A stretch of 64,000 nucleotides of DNA from Paenibacillus planticolens (GTDB taxonomy: Bacteria; Bacillota; Bacilli; Paenibacillales; NBRC-103111), in NCBI RefSeq assembly GCF_013141725.1, contig NZ_WHNZ01000026.1, forward strand, positions 62,001 to 126,000, read 5' to 3'. Shown in pieces: positions 27,063 to 35,189 of the stretch (position 1 is its first letter; the number at the start of each line of letters is the position of its first letter). Under the pieces are notes generated by a model, which was not told where the DNA came from, did not search any database, and saw only the letters and a program-made list of their open reading frames with translations. A program made the position numbers and the translations under genes.

Positions 27063-28847
27063 GTGAGGGCATATCTTCGTTGGTGGCATGACCGCAGCAT
27101 TCGGTTTAAGCTGAACTGCATCTTTCTCTTAATTATTCTGATTTCCATTCTTACCCTAAGCTTTTGGGGAATTCGGACGTACAGTAATTATTCGGAAAAT
27201 CAGGCGGATCAAAGCACGCTGCAAATGATTCATCAAGTAGAAAGCAACGTGGATTACTATATCGATCATTTAAAAGATGTCCTCTATTACATAAGTCAGG
27301 ATTCGGAAGTTGAGAAGTTCATGCGGATGAATGAACCTGAAATCACGGAGGAAGAAGTTTCCCGGATCGACAAAACGTTGTCCATGTATACCGATCGCAA
27401 CAAGGAAATCATGGGGATTATGCTGGTCAATAAAAGCGGTGCTTTCACATCGCATGATATGAACCGGATTACGCGTGATTCTTTGGTCGAGGAAAGCTGG
27501 TTTCAGGATGCGATCAAGGCCCCTTCTGAAACGATGATTATTAGTAATCCGATAGGCCGCAACGTTTCAACTTCTCAAAACTACAGCTCATACGATGTGC
27601 TGTCGCTCGTACATGCCGTGGCAGATCCCCAAACGAAAGAAGTGACGGGGGTCGTTCTGATGGATTTGAGAATGGATATGATTAAATCTATATTTGAAAA
27701 TGTGAAGCTGGGCAAATCGGGATTTATGTACATCTTGGATCACAACGGCAATATTGTGTATGCTCCAACGAATGATATTGTGTATCGCATTCAAGGAAAA
27801 TGGCTTCCGGACGGTTCGCAGGGAAGCGTTACGCAACAAATTAAAGGCCATGCTTACCGCATTTTGTTTAATGATTCCGAAACGAATAAGTGGAGGTTCA
27901 TTGGCGTTATTCCCAATGACGATTATCAACGGGTCATCACGGATATTCAACTGTATACCTTTATCGTTACGTTTATTACGATTGTTTTGGCAGCGCTTTT
28001 ATCCGCTTATTTTACAGGCACACTGATCCGTCCCATCCGTAAGCTGATGAGTTTGATGAGCAAGGTGAAGAACGGCGAGCTTAATCAGCGTTTTGTTGCC
28101 GAAACCAAAGATGAGATCGGACAGCTGGGAAACAGCTTTAATCATATGCTGGAGGAAATCAACAATCTGATTAATGTGGTCTATATGGAGCAGAAAAAAA
28201 AGCGGGAGGCTGAGCTGCAGGTTCTTCAAGCCCAGATCAAACCGCATTTTCTATATAATACGTTGGATACGATCGGGTGGATGGCCCAAGAATATGAAGC
28301 CGACGATATCATTGAAGTGATCGGGGCGCTTACGAATCTGTTCCGGATCGGCTTGAACCGCGGAAACGAGTGGATTCCGGTGCGGGACGAGGTTAAACAT
28401 GCTGAGAGCTATATGATTATTCAGATGTCTCGCTATATGGATAAATTAGATTTTAAGTTTGATATTCCCGAGCATTTGTATCATTACCATGTCCTGAAGC
28501 TCATTCTGCAGCCTTTGATAGAAAATGCGATATATCATGGGATTAAGGCAAGAACGGGCAAAGGGAAAATCAGCATTTCCGCCAAGCAAGAGCTCGATCT
28601 GATCTGTTTTCGCATCATAGATGACGGGGCTGGCATTCCGCCGGAGAAGCTGGAGGAAATCAACCAAATTCTACGCGGCGAGAAAATGCGCGAGGATCAT
28701 TACGGCATTGGCTTGTTCAATGTGAACGAGCGGATACAATTAACTTATGGAACCGCTTTCGGAATCCAGGTTTACAGCGAGCTCGGTAAAGGAACAACGG
28801 TTGAAATCAAGCATCCAATGGTGCAAGCAATGAAAAAGTCAGGTTGA
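27063..28847 (+). CDS. Sensor histidine kinase, YesM type
   Basis: A 594-residue membrane kinase with a first helix near residues 18-40, an extracytoplasmic double-Cache-like sensor region (to about 295), a second helix, and a HAMP segment (TLIRPIRKLMSLMSKVKNGEL). H395 is the phosphoacceptor in QIKPHFLYNTLDTIGWM, and LQPLIENAIYHGIK is the N box. The start is GTG 27063 with AGGAGG at 27051-27056. It lies between the transporter genes and its response regulator. The tandem binding-protein gene downstream could encode its ligand-sensing partner, as in the XylFII-LytS xylose sensor of Clostridium. Confidence 0.92.
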   Translation: MRAYLRWWHDRSIRFKLNCIFLLIILISILTLSFWGIRTYSNYSENQADQSTLQMIHQVESNVDYYIDHLKDVLYYISQDSEVEKFMRMNEPEITEEEVSRIDKTLSMYTDRNKEIMGIMLVNKSGAFTSHDMNRITRDSLVEESWFQDAIKAPSETMIISNPIGRNVSTSQNYSSYDVLSLVHAVADPQTKEVTGVVLMDLRMDMIKSIFENVKLGKSGFMYILDHNGNIVYAPTNDIVYRIQGKWLPDGSQGSVTQQIKGHAYRILFNDSETNKWRFIGVIPNDDYQRVITDIQLYTFIVTFITIVLAALLSAYFTGTLIRPIRKLMSLMSKVKNGELNQRFVAETKDEIGQLGNSFNHMLEEINNLINVVYMEQKKKREAELQVLQAQIKPHFLYNTLDTIGWMAQEYEADDIIEVIGALTNLFRIGLNRGNEWIPVRDEVKHAESYMIIQMSRYMDKLDFKFDIPEHLYHYHVLKLILQPLIENAIYHGIKARTGKGKISISAKQELDLICFRIIDDGAGIPPEKLEEINQILRGEKMREDHYGIGLFNVNERIQLTYGTAFGIQVYSELGKGTTVEIKHPMVQAMKKSG

Positions 28848-28858
28848 GGTGACGAATC

Positions 28859-30064
28859 ATGTGGAAACTAATGATCGCAGACGATGAACCGCGCATTCGA
28901 AACGGCCTTTGTAAGACGCTGCCATGGGCTGACATGGGCATTGAGGTTGTTGCTGAAGCAGAGAATGGCAAAGAAGCATTGGAAATTGCGGCTTCCGCTT
29001 GTCCTGATCTGATGTTTGTGGATATTAACATGCCATTTATGAACGGTCTCGAATTGATTGAGAAATTGCAAACGCAAAATCCGAATTGCTTGGTAATCGT
29101 GATCTCAGGTCATGATGAGTTCGCGTATGCCCAGCAAGCGGTTAGGCTTAACGCCTTTGATTATTTGCTAAAGCCTGTGCAAAAAAAGGAGCTGGGCGCA
29201 GCAGTAAACAAAGCCATAGACGTGTTGACGAAGGATCGCGTTGAACAAAAGCATACCCAGTGGATGAACCAGAAACTGGAGTTTAACGCTCTAACTATGC
29301 GCGAGGAGTTTTTTAGCAAGTGGATTACCGGAAAGCTTGCGAAGGAACAGTTTGAGGAAGAATGGCTTTTTTTTCAGCCGCAGTTTCATGGGAAAATCAG
29401 CATGCTGCTGTTGAAGCCGCTCGGCAAAATGACCGCCAATGCGCCGAATAAGATGTGGGATCCGCCTTTGCTCGAGTTCGCGATCAAAAACATTTTAACT
29501 GAAATGCTGCCGCAACTTCCTGTGTCTGTCATTTTCAGCGTGGAAAAAGGACGGATTGCCGCCCTGACGCAAATTTCAGATCTAGCTGGCATTCGCGCTA
29601 TCTACCAAGAGTTTGAACGCACGGTGATGACTTATTTGGGAGTCAGCCTGCTCCTGACCCATTCGGTTGTCGAACAGCTTGAGCATGTTCCACGGCATTA
29701 TGAAGATCTGCATCAGGAGCTCCTTCGTGAAAGCGCTTTGACCCCCATTGTGATGATGACGAAGAAGTATTTGGAAACTTATTATTATAAGGAGGATTTA
29801 TCATTATCCGAGGTGGCTGAGCAGATGAACGTGAATGCGACGTATTTAAGCAAATTGTTAAAAAGAGATCTGGGAAAATCGTTCGTAGACTGCCTCACCG
29901 ACATTCGCATTAAGAAAGCCATTCAATATCTGAATGATCCCACTTCTAAAATTTATGAAATCGCACAGAAAGTCGGATACCAATCCCAACACTATTTTAG
30001 CCATACGTTCAAAAAAATGACCGGTGTATCGCCTCTGGAATATAGAAAACGTGGAGACTACTAG
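28859..30064 (+). CDS. Response regulator with AraC-type DNA-binding domain (YesN type)
   Basis: A 401-residue regulator, shorter than the one at 9714. The receiver domain carries D55 in LMFVDINMPFMNG, and FDYLLKPVQKKEL closes it. The C-terminal AraC domain (about residues 300-400) includes LSEVAEQMNVNATYLSKLLKRD and ends VSPLEYRKR. It starts 11 nt after the kinase gene and probably activates the furanose transporter operon or the neighbouring glycosidase genes. The stop at 30062-30064 is followed after one base by the next gene. Confidence 0.92.
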   Translation: MWKLMIADDEPRIRNGLCKTLPWADMGIEVVAEAENGKEALEIAASACPDLMFVDINMPFMNGLELIEKLQTQNPNCLVIVISGHDEFAYAQQAVRLNAFDYLLKPVQKKELGAAVNKAIDVLTKDRVEQKHTQWMNQKLEFNALTMREEFFSKWITGKLAKEQFEEEWLFFQPQFHGKISMLLLKPLGKMTANAPNKMWDPPLLEFAIKNILTEMLPQLPVSVIFSVEKGRIAALTQISDLAGIRAIYQEFERTVMTYLGVSLLLTHSVVEQLEHVPRHYEDLHQELLRESALTPIVMMTKKYLETYYYKEDLSLSEVAEQMNVNATYLSKLLKRDLGKSFVDCLTDIRIKKAIQYLNDPTSKIYEIAQKVGYQSQHYFSHTFKKMTGVSPLEYRKRGDY

Positions 30065-30065
30065 G

Positions 30066-31961
30066 ATGAAGGTTCCTTCCAAAATAGGTTTCATATGGCT
30101 GCTTGTTTTCAGCTTGATTGGCCTGGTTGTGGTCATGCTCGTCGCAAGCCTGCTGCACCTTAAAGCGGTAAAAGATGAACCTTATTTTTTAATTGGCATC
30201 AGCCAGCCGAACTTGAATGAACCACGGCAGCTGTTAATGAACAATGAAATTCGCAAGGAAGCGGAAAAGCATAAAAACGTTAAGCTCATTTTTACGGATG
30301 CGGCAGAAAACAGCGAGAAGCAGGTTCACGATGTTCAAAAATTGATGAAATACGGCATCGATCTTCTTATTATTTCGCTGAATGATTCCGAGAAGCTGAC
30401 GCCTATCGTGACGGAGGTTTATAAGGAAATTCCGGTTATCGTTCTCGGGCGCGGCGTTACCGGCTATGATTACTCGCTGTTTATCGGCTCTGATAATTTA
30501 GCGATCGGAAAAAAATCAGGCAAATTGGCTGCTGATTTGCTCGGCGGTACTCCGGCGGACATTGTGGAAATAAAAGGGGCCGTCAGCACCAGATCCGTTG
30601 AAGAGACCAGCCGTGGCTTCCGGGATTATTTGTCCCATTCTCCTTTTATTACAGTGAATAAAGTGATTGTCGGCGACTGGCAGCGGGATCGGGCAGAGGA
30701 TGAGCTAAGGCGTATTTTGCCCAACTCTCCGGGAGTTAAGCTTGTATTTGCGCATAGTGACGCTATGGCGCTAGGGGCCTACCGGGCGATTGACGCATTA
30801 GGCTTGCATGATGTGCAAATCATTGGCATCGATGGGCTGGACACCCTGAACGGGGGATTCGATTTAGTTAAACAAGGTGTTCTGAGCGGTACGGTGACTA
30901 GCCCGACTGGGGGAAGGGAGTCGATTCAATACGCGCTCGATATCCTGAACCGTGAGAAAGTGATTCCGAAAAAAATCATTTTGCGCAGTCATCTGATTAC
31001 TCCCAAAAATGCCAGGGAAGTTGAGGCAGCGAACGATCCGGGCCACAAGCAGATAGGTTCCCGCATGGATGTGAATACGAAAAAGATGAAGCTGGGCGTA
31101 GCCGTCGTCGGCTCAGAAAGCAGCTGGCGGGCAGCCAACACGGAATCGATCAAAACAGCGGCCGGCCAAGACCTCGGCATCGAGCTCATCATGCAGAATG
31201 CGGAAGGCAGTCAGGCCAGGCAAATCGAGATCATTCGCAGTTTTATCCGGCAGAAGGTGGATGTCATTGCTTTTACGCCAATTGTAGAGACTGGCTGGGA
31301 CGAGGTTTTGGCTGAAGCCAAGGCAGCCGGCATACCGGTCATGCTGAGCGACCGAAAAGTGAAAGTCGAAGACGACTCCTTGTGGACTACGTTCATCGGC
31401 TCGGATTTTGTTGAAGAGGGACGGCGAGCTGCCAGATGGGTTGTCGAGCACAAGCCGGCGGAGGTTGGAGAAACGAAGATTGTGGAGCTTCAAGGCACCG
31501 CAGGTTCCGCACCGGCCATTGAGCGCCGGCAGGGATTTGAGGAGGTTCTTTCCCAGAACGCCGCATTTCATGTCATTGCTTCGGAAATCGGCGATTTCAC
31601 GATGGAAAGCGGTCAAAAGTTAATGGGCAAAGTGCTTCAGCAGGGCATGAAGCCGCAGGTTGTTTTTGCGCATAATGACGATATGGCGCTTGGTGCGATT
31701 AAGGCGATTGAACAGGCGGGCTTGAAGCCGGGCAAAGACGTCACCGTGATTTCCGTGGATGCCACGAAGCTTGCTTTTCAAGCTATGCTTGCAGGAAAGC
31801 TAAACATGTCTGTAGAATGCAATCCCCTGCTGGGTCCGCAAATTGTTAAAGCGGCCAAGGATCTTGTCGCAGGCAAGGAAATTCCGGTGAATATCATTAC
31901 AGCGGAAAGTATTTTCTCCCAGGAAACGGCGAAGCGGGATGTTACTACGCGTAAGTATTGA
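30066..31961 (+). CDS. Membrane-anchored tandem periplasmic-binding-protein (two sugar-binding modules), putative sensor partner
   Basis: A 631-residue protein. One membrane helix (about residues 9-33) has no lipobox cysteine, so it is predicted to stay as an N-terminal anchor. Two type-I binding-protein modules follow. The first (about 40-335) is RbsB-like (VFAHSDAMALGAYRAIDALG). The second (about 350-631) is a close paralogue of the ytfQ product: ESSWRAANTESIKTAA, VFAHNDDMALGAIKAIEQAG, VECNPLLGPQ and the C-terminus TTRKY. ATG 30066 comes 1 nt after the regulator stop; the frame reaches back to 30024, but that part overlaps the regulator. Co-transcription with kinase and regulator, and the anchor, suggest signal perception rather than transport. 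Confidence 0.82.
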   Translation: MKVPSKIGFIWLLVFSLIGLVVVMLVASLLHLKAVKDEPYFLIGISQPNLNEPRQLLMNNEIRKEAEKHKNVKLIFTDAAENSEKQVHDVQKLMKYGIDLLIISLNDSEKLTPIVTEVYKEIPVIVLGRGVTGYDYSLFIGSDNLAIGKKSGKLAADLLGGTPADIVEIKGAVSTRSVEETSRGFRDYLSHSPFITVNKVIVGDWQRDRAEDELRRILPNSPGVKLVFAHSDAMALGAYRAIDALGLHDVQIIGIDGLDTLNGGFDLVKQGVLSGTVTSPTGGRESIQYALDILNREKVIPKKIILRSHLITPKNAREVEAANDPGHKQIGSRMDVNTKKMKLGVAVVGSESSWRAANTESIKTAAGQDLGIELIMQNAEGSQARQIEIIRSFIRQKVDVIAFTPIVETGWDEVLAEAKAAGIPVMLSDRKVKVEDDSLWTTFIGSDFVEEGRRAARWVVEHKPAEVGETKIVELQGTAGSAPAIERRQGFEEVLSQNAAFHVIASEIGDFTMESGQKLMGKVLQQGMKPQVVFAHNDDMALGAIKAIEQAGLKPGKDVTVISVDATKLAFQAMLAGKLNMSVECNPLLGPQIVKAAKDLVAGKEIPVNIITAESIFSQETAKRDVTTRKY

Positions 31962-31999
31962 AAGCAGGAAAGGGCCTGCACGACGGTGTTGTTATAAAG

Positions 32000-32028
32000 A
32001 ACCTAGCGATCTTCCGCTAGGTTTTTTT
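32000..32028 (+). terminator. Intrinsic terminator after the tandem binding-protein gene
   Basis: AACCTAGCG pairs with CGCTAGGTT around a short loop and is followed by seven T residues. It ends the long ytf-kinase-regulator operon. Confidence 0.9.
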
Positions 32029-32060
32029 GCGTATTAAGAAGAAGGTAGAGTATGAGTACG

Positions 32061-32120
32061 ACAATAACAATAACAATAACAATAACAATAACAATGACAA
32101 CGACAACCACAACCACAACG
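32061..32120. repeat. Hexanucleotide tandem repeat (ACAAYN x 10)
   Basis: Ten consecutive hexamers: ACAATA five times, then ACAATG, ACAACG, ACAACC twice and ACAACG. No interruption in the period of six. It is non-coding, on one strand almost free of G, and ends about 15 nt before a Fur box and 90 nt before the siderophore regulator gene. Confidence 0.9.
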
Positions 32121-32135
32121 ACTATGATCCACAAT

Positions 32136-32156
32136 TGATAATGAGAATTATTTTCA
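32136..32156. promoter_or_regulatory. Fur box upstream of the first siderophore operon
   Basis: Two overlapping 7-1-7 half-site arrays: TGATAAT at 32136 and TGAGAAT-T-ATTTTCA at 32142-32156, flanked by the symmetric CAATTG pair. This matches the Bacillus Fur consensus TGATAAT-N-ATTATCA well. It lies 54 nt before ATG 32210, so iron-dependent repression is expected. Confidence 0.85.
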
Positions 32157-32209
32157 ATTGTGATAATATAGGGCTAATAGATAGTTAGATAGAAAGGAAT
32201 GACCGATTT

Positions 32210-34180
32210 ATGAGAATTAGCGACCATATTGTACTGTGGAATCATGTTCTCATCAAAGTATTAGACGTTCGGCGCATGCTGCTGGAGCCTGGTGAAGTGA
32301 TGCGCGGATATCGCGTGCCGACAAGCGCTTTCCTGTATGTCATCAAGGGCAGCGCCGAGCTGTACATTGACGGAAGCGAAAGCCGCATGCCGAGATTCCA
32401 TGTTCTGCACGTCGGGAAAGGGATTGTTCTCGACATTACGGCGGAGGAGCAGCTGGAATATTTTATGGTGCTGTACAAGGCGACATTGCCGCTTCCGAAC
32501 CGATATGAGCTGGTTAATCTGATGGAGCGGGAGAATCCCTTCCTGTTGCGCTACAGTTTGTCGCCTAAGTTTCCGATCTCTTGGCTGCAGAAGCTGGAGC
32601 ATATGCATCAAATATGGCAGGCACCCAGTCCGCTTGATAAATTCAAGGTGAAGACGCTATTCTATCAATTGCTTTACGAACTGGTAGAGCAGCTGCACGA
32701 ACAAGGGGTCGACGTCATCCGTCCCGATCTCGTCAGCCAAGCTATTTATTACATGGAGGAGCATTATCAGGAAGCGGTGACGCTGGAGGCGTTGGCCGAA
32801 ACGCTGGAATGTACGTCCAGACAGCTGCTCCGTTTGTTTAAGAATCAGATGGATACAAGCCCGATTGAGTATTTGATCGGGCTGCGGATGAACAAGGCCA
32901 AGGCGCTTCTCGTCTATACGGACAAAACGTTGAAAGAGATCTCGGAGAATGTCGGCTACGCAGACAGTTACTATTTCAGTCGGATTTTTAAGAAGCAGGA
33001 GGGCGTCTCTCCCAAAAGATTTAAAGAGTCTTACGCCCGGGAATGGTGTCGGAATAATCCATTCCCGTTGTCGAAATATCCCATTGTTGAAGGTGGGCTT
33101 AGACGCTATAGTAGTAATGGTTATGAGAATCATTATCACTATAGAGAAGAGGGAGATTCACAGATGTATAAGAAAACAAGAGCCTGGATGACTGCCATGG
33201 TCGTCATCTGTTTCACATTACTGCTCAGCGCCTGTTCCACAGGGTCAACGGCTACGCCGACCACGACGAGCGGCGTGACGCCCATCCCGGCCGCTAGCAG
33301 CTCACCATCCGCTGCCGTTAATACGGAAGCCGATGCACCGCGGGTCATTAAACACGCGATGGGCGAAACGACGATCAAAGGTACGCCGTCTCGCATTGTT
33401 ATCCTGACCAATGAGGGGACGGAAGCGCTGCTCGCGGTAGGCGTTAAGCCTGTGGGAGCCGTTATGTCCTGGATTGGCGAGCCCTGGTACGACCATATAA
33501 AAAACGATATGCAGAATGTAACCGTAGTCGGGGATGAATTGCAGCCGAATCTTGAGCTGATTGCCAGCTTGAAACCGGATTTGATTATCGGGAATAAAGT
33601 TAGGCAGGAGAAAATTTATGATCAGCTGAAGCAAATTGCTCCAACGGTATTCGCAGCTGACTTGGTTGGGGATTGGAAAGTCAACTTCAAGCTGTACTCT
33701 GAGGCAGTCAACAAGAAGGATGAAGGCGAGAAAGCGATGGCTGCTTTCGACAAGCGCGTAGCCGAAGTGAAAGCAAAGCTTGGCAGCAAGGCGACTACGA
33801 AAGTTTCGTTGGTGCGTTTCTCGGCGGCGCAGGTGCGCATTTACCAGAAACAGACATTCGCCGGCGTACTGCTCAGCCAACTGGGTATCGCACGTCCCGA
33901 GTCGCAGGACAAGGATGCTTTCATTGAAGTTTTGAATAAAGAAAATATCGCCAAAATGGATGGAGATGTCCTGTTCTACTTCGTCACGGAAGCAAAAGGG
34001 AAGACGGATGCTGCGAATGTGGTGAAGGAATGGACCAATGACCCGTTATTTAAAAACTTGAATGTAACGAAAAACAATAAAGTGATTCAGGTGGATGAAG
34101 GTATCTGGAACTCCGCAGGCGGATACAAAGCCGCCAACCTGCTGTTGGATGAATTGATCAAGTATTTCGATGTCAAATAA
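32210..34180 (+). CDS. AraC-type regulator in one reading frame with a siderophore-binding lipoprotein
   Basis: The uninterrupted frame encodes 656 residues. Residues 1-about 170 form a cupin-like sensor domain and about 185-285 an AraC DNA-binding domain (LAETLECTSRQLLRLFKNQM; FSRIFKKQEGVSPKRFKESY). A linker of about 40 residues then runs into MYKKTRAWMTAMVV..LLLSAC, a complete lipoprotein signal peptide, and a siderophore-binding domain (about 370-656). Bacillus Btr is a known AraC/siderophore-binding fusion, but it has no export signal between its parts. Here the linker DNA contains a promoter, Fur box, ribosome binding site and ATG 33164, so the regulator and the lipoprotein may be made separately. 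ATG 32210 follows AGAAAGGAATG. Confidence 0.8.
   Translation: MRISDHIVLWNHVLIKVLDVRRMLLEPGEVMRGYRVPTSAFLYVIKGSAELYIDGSESRMPRFHVLHVGKGIVLDITAEEQLEYFMVLYKATLPLPNRYELVNLMERENPFLLRYSLSPKFPISWLQKLEHMHQIWQAPSPLDKFKVKTLFYQLLYELVEQLHEQGVDVIRPDLVSQAIYYMEEHYQEAVTLEALAETLECTSRQLLRLFKNQMDTSPIEYLIGLRMNKAKALLVYTDKTLKEISENVGYADSYYFSRIFKKQEGVSPKRFKESYAREWCRNNPFPLSKYPIVEGGLRRYSSNGYENHYHYREEGDSQMYKKTRAWMTAMVVICFTLLLSACSTGSTATPTTTSGVTPIPAASSSPSAAVNTEADAPRVIKHAMGETTIKGTPSRIVILTNEGTEALLAVGVKPVGAVMSWIGEPWYDHIKNDMQNVTVVGDELQPNLELIASLKPDLIIGNKVRQEKIYDQLKQIAPTVFAADLVGDWKVNFKLYSEAVNKKDEGEKAMAAFDKRVAEVKAKLGSKATTKVSLVRFSAAQVRIYQKQTFAGVLLSQLGIARPESQDKDAFIEVLNKENIAKMDGDVLFYFVTEAKGKTDAANVVKEWTNDPLFKNLNVTKNNKVIQVDEGIWNSAGGYKAANLLLDELIKYFDVK
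33084..33112 (+). promoter_or_regulatory. Internal promoter inside the AraC/lipoprotein reading frame
   Basis: TTGTTG at 33084-33089 and TATAGT at 33107-33112 are separated by exactly 17 nt, a good sigma-A pattern, positioned just after the AraC domain and 52 nt before the internal ATG 33164. Confidence 0.6.
33124..33138. promoter_or_regulatory. Fur box inside the AraC/lipoprotein reading frame
   Basis: TGAGAAT-C-ATTATCA is a 7-1-7 Fur site with a single deviation from TGATAAT-N-ATTATCA. It begins 11 nt after the -10 box at 33107-33112, the position expected for repression of transcription initiating there. It is translated as part of the inter-domain linker (GYENHYHY). Confidence 0.8.
33164..34180 (+). 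CDS. Iron-siderophore-binding lipoprotein (nested start)
   Basis: Possible separate product of 338 residues starting at ATG 33164 behind AGAGGGAG (33147-33154). It begins with a lipoprotein signal (lipobox LLSAC), a Ser/Thr/Pro-rich linker, and then the FecB/FhuD-type fold: RIVILTNEGTEALLAVGVKPVG, PDLIIGNKVRQEKIYDQLK and, at the end, WNSAGGYKAANLLLDELIKYF. It would deliver ferric siderophore to the permeases encoded immediately downstream (11-nt overlap at 34170). Confidence 0.65.
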   Translation: MYKKTRAWMTAMVVICFTLLLSACSTGSTATPTTTSGVTPIPAASSSPSAAVNTEADAPRVIKHAMGETTIKGTPSRIVILTNEGTEALLAVGVKPVGAVMSWIGEPWYDHIKNDMQNVTVVGDELQPNLELIASLKPDLIIGNKVRQEKIYDQLKQIAPTVFAADLVGDWKVNFKLYSEAVNKKDEGEKAMAAFDKRVAEVKAKLGSKATTKVSLVRFSAAQVRIYQKQTFAGVLLSQLGIARPESQDKDAFIEVLNKENIAKMDGDVLFYFVTEAKGKTDAANVVKEWTNDPLFKNLNVTKNNKVIQVDEGIWNSAGGYKAANLLLDELIKYFDVK

Positions 34181-35189
34181 CACGGCTGCCTTACTTCACA
34201 CACGCAAAAGCAAGATGGTGGCATTGACGGCGGGAGCTGCATGTCTGCTCGTGCTCGCCATAGCGAGCGTACTAATGGGGGAGCAAACATTTGGGCTTGA
34301 CGATTTGTGGGCGAGTTACAGGCATTTCAACGGCTCGAACGAGCATTTGATACTTAGGACGGCCCGGGTGTCGCGGGTTCTGGTCGCGGTTGCCGTAGGC
34401 GCCTGTCTCGCAGTAGCGGGTGCCGTCATGCAGGTGTTGACGCGAAATCCGCTGGCGTCGCCTTCCGTATTCGGCATCAATGCCGGCGCATCGCTATTCA
34501 TCGTGATTGGGCTGGTCCTTTACGGATCGGCGCTTACGATGAATATGATGATTTGGATCGCTTTTGCCGGCGCGCTGTTCGTTTCGATCTGTGTCTACGC
34601 CATGGCGATGCGGGGCAGCTGGTTCGAGCCGGTCAAGTTGACGTTGGCCGGCGCGGCAATGGGGGCTTTTGCCTCGTCGATCACGTCAGGCTTGATTCTG
34701 ATTAACAAGCAGTCGCTGGATGCGGCCTTGTTCTGGATGATCGGGTCCGTCTCCGGGAGGAAATTGGACCATTTGCTGTCCGTAGCCCCATATATGGCGA
34801 TAGGCTTAGGCTTATCGCTACTTTTATCAGGCTCCCTCAACATTATGATGTTGGGCGAGGAAAGTGCAAGGAGCCTGGGTCAGCGGGTGACGCTTGTGCG
34901 GCTGCTGTCGTCGCTTGCCGTCGTGCTGCTCGCAGGGAGTTCGGTGTCGGCTGCCGGTCCGATCGCGTTTGTCGGGCTGATCGTTCCACACCTGTGCCGG
35001 GCGCTGATCGGCCAAGATCACCGGTGGCTGCTGCCTTGCTGCGCATTAAGCGGAGCCGTGTTGCTTGTAGCGGCGGATCTTGCTGCGCGTTTCGTCCTGA
35101 TGCCTAAGGAGGTGCCCGTTGGGATCGCCACGGCGATGCTGGGCGTTCCCTTTCTGATCCATGCGGCAAGGAGGAAGGCGAATGACTAA
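34170..35189 (+). CDS. Iron-siderophore ABC transporter permease (FecCD family)
   Basis: A 339-residue permease with about nine to ten membrane helices. Family motifs: LRTARVSRVLVAVAVGACLAVAGA near the N-terminus, LTRNPLASPSVFGINAGAS, and GPIAFVGLIVPHLCR in the region contacting the ATPase. ATG 34170 overlaps the binding-protein gene by 11 nt. It pairs with the permease at 35182. No ATPase gene follows, so a shared YusV/FhuC-type ATPase encoded elsewhere must power it. Confidence 0.92.
   Translation: MSNNTAALLHTRKSKMVALTAGAACLLVLAIASVLMGEQTFGLDDLWASYRHFNGSNEHLILRTARVSRVLVAVAVGACLAVAGAVMQVLTRNPLASPSVFGINAGASLFIVIGLVLYGSALTMNMMIWIAFAGALFVSICVYAMAMRGSWFEPVKLTLAGAAMGAFASSITSGLILINKQSLDAALFWMIGSVSGRKLDHLLSVAPYMAIGLGLSLLLSGSLNIMMLGEESARSLGQRVTLVRLLSSLAVVLLAGSSVSAAGPIAFVGLIVPHLCRALIGQDHRWLLPCCALSGAVLLVAADLAARFVLMPKEVPVGIATAMLGVPFLIHAARRKAND

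Noticed and set aside
32061-32120. Short-period repeats as a CRISPR-like array
   Set aside because: The unit is six bases without spacers; it is a simple tandem repeat.
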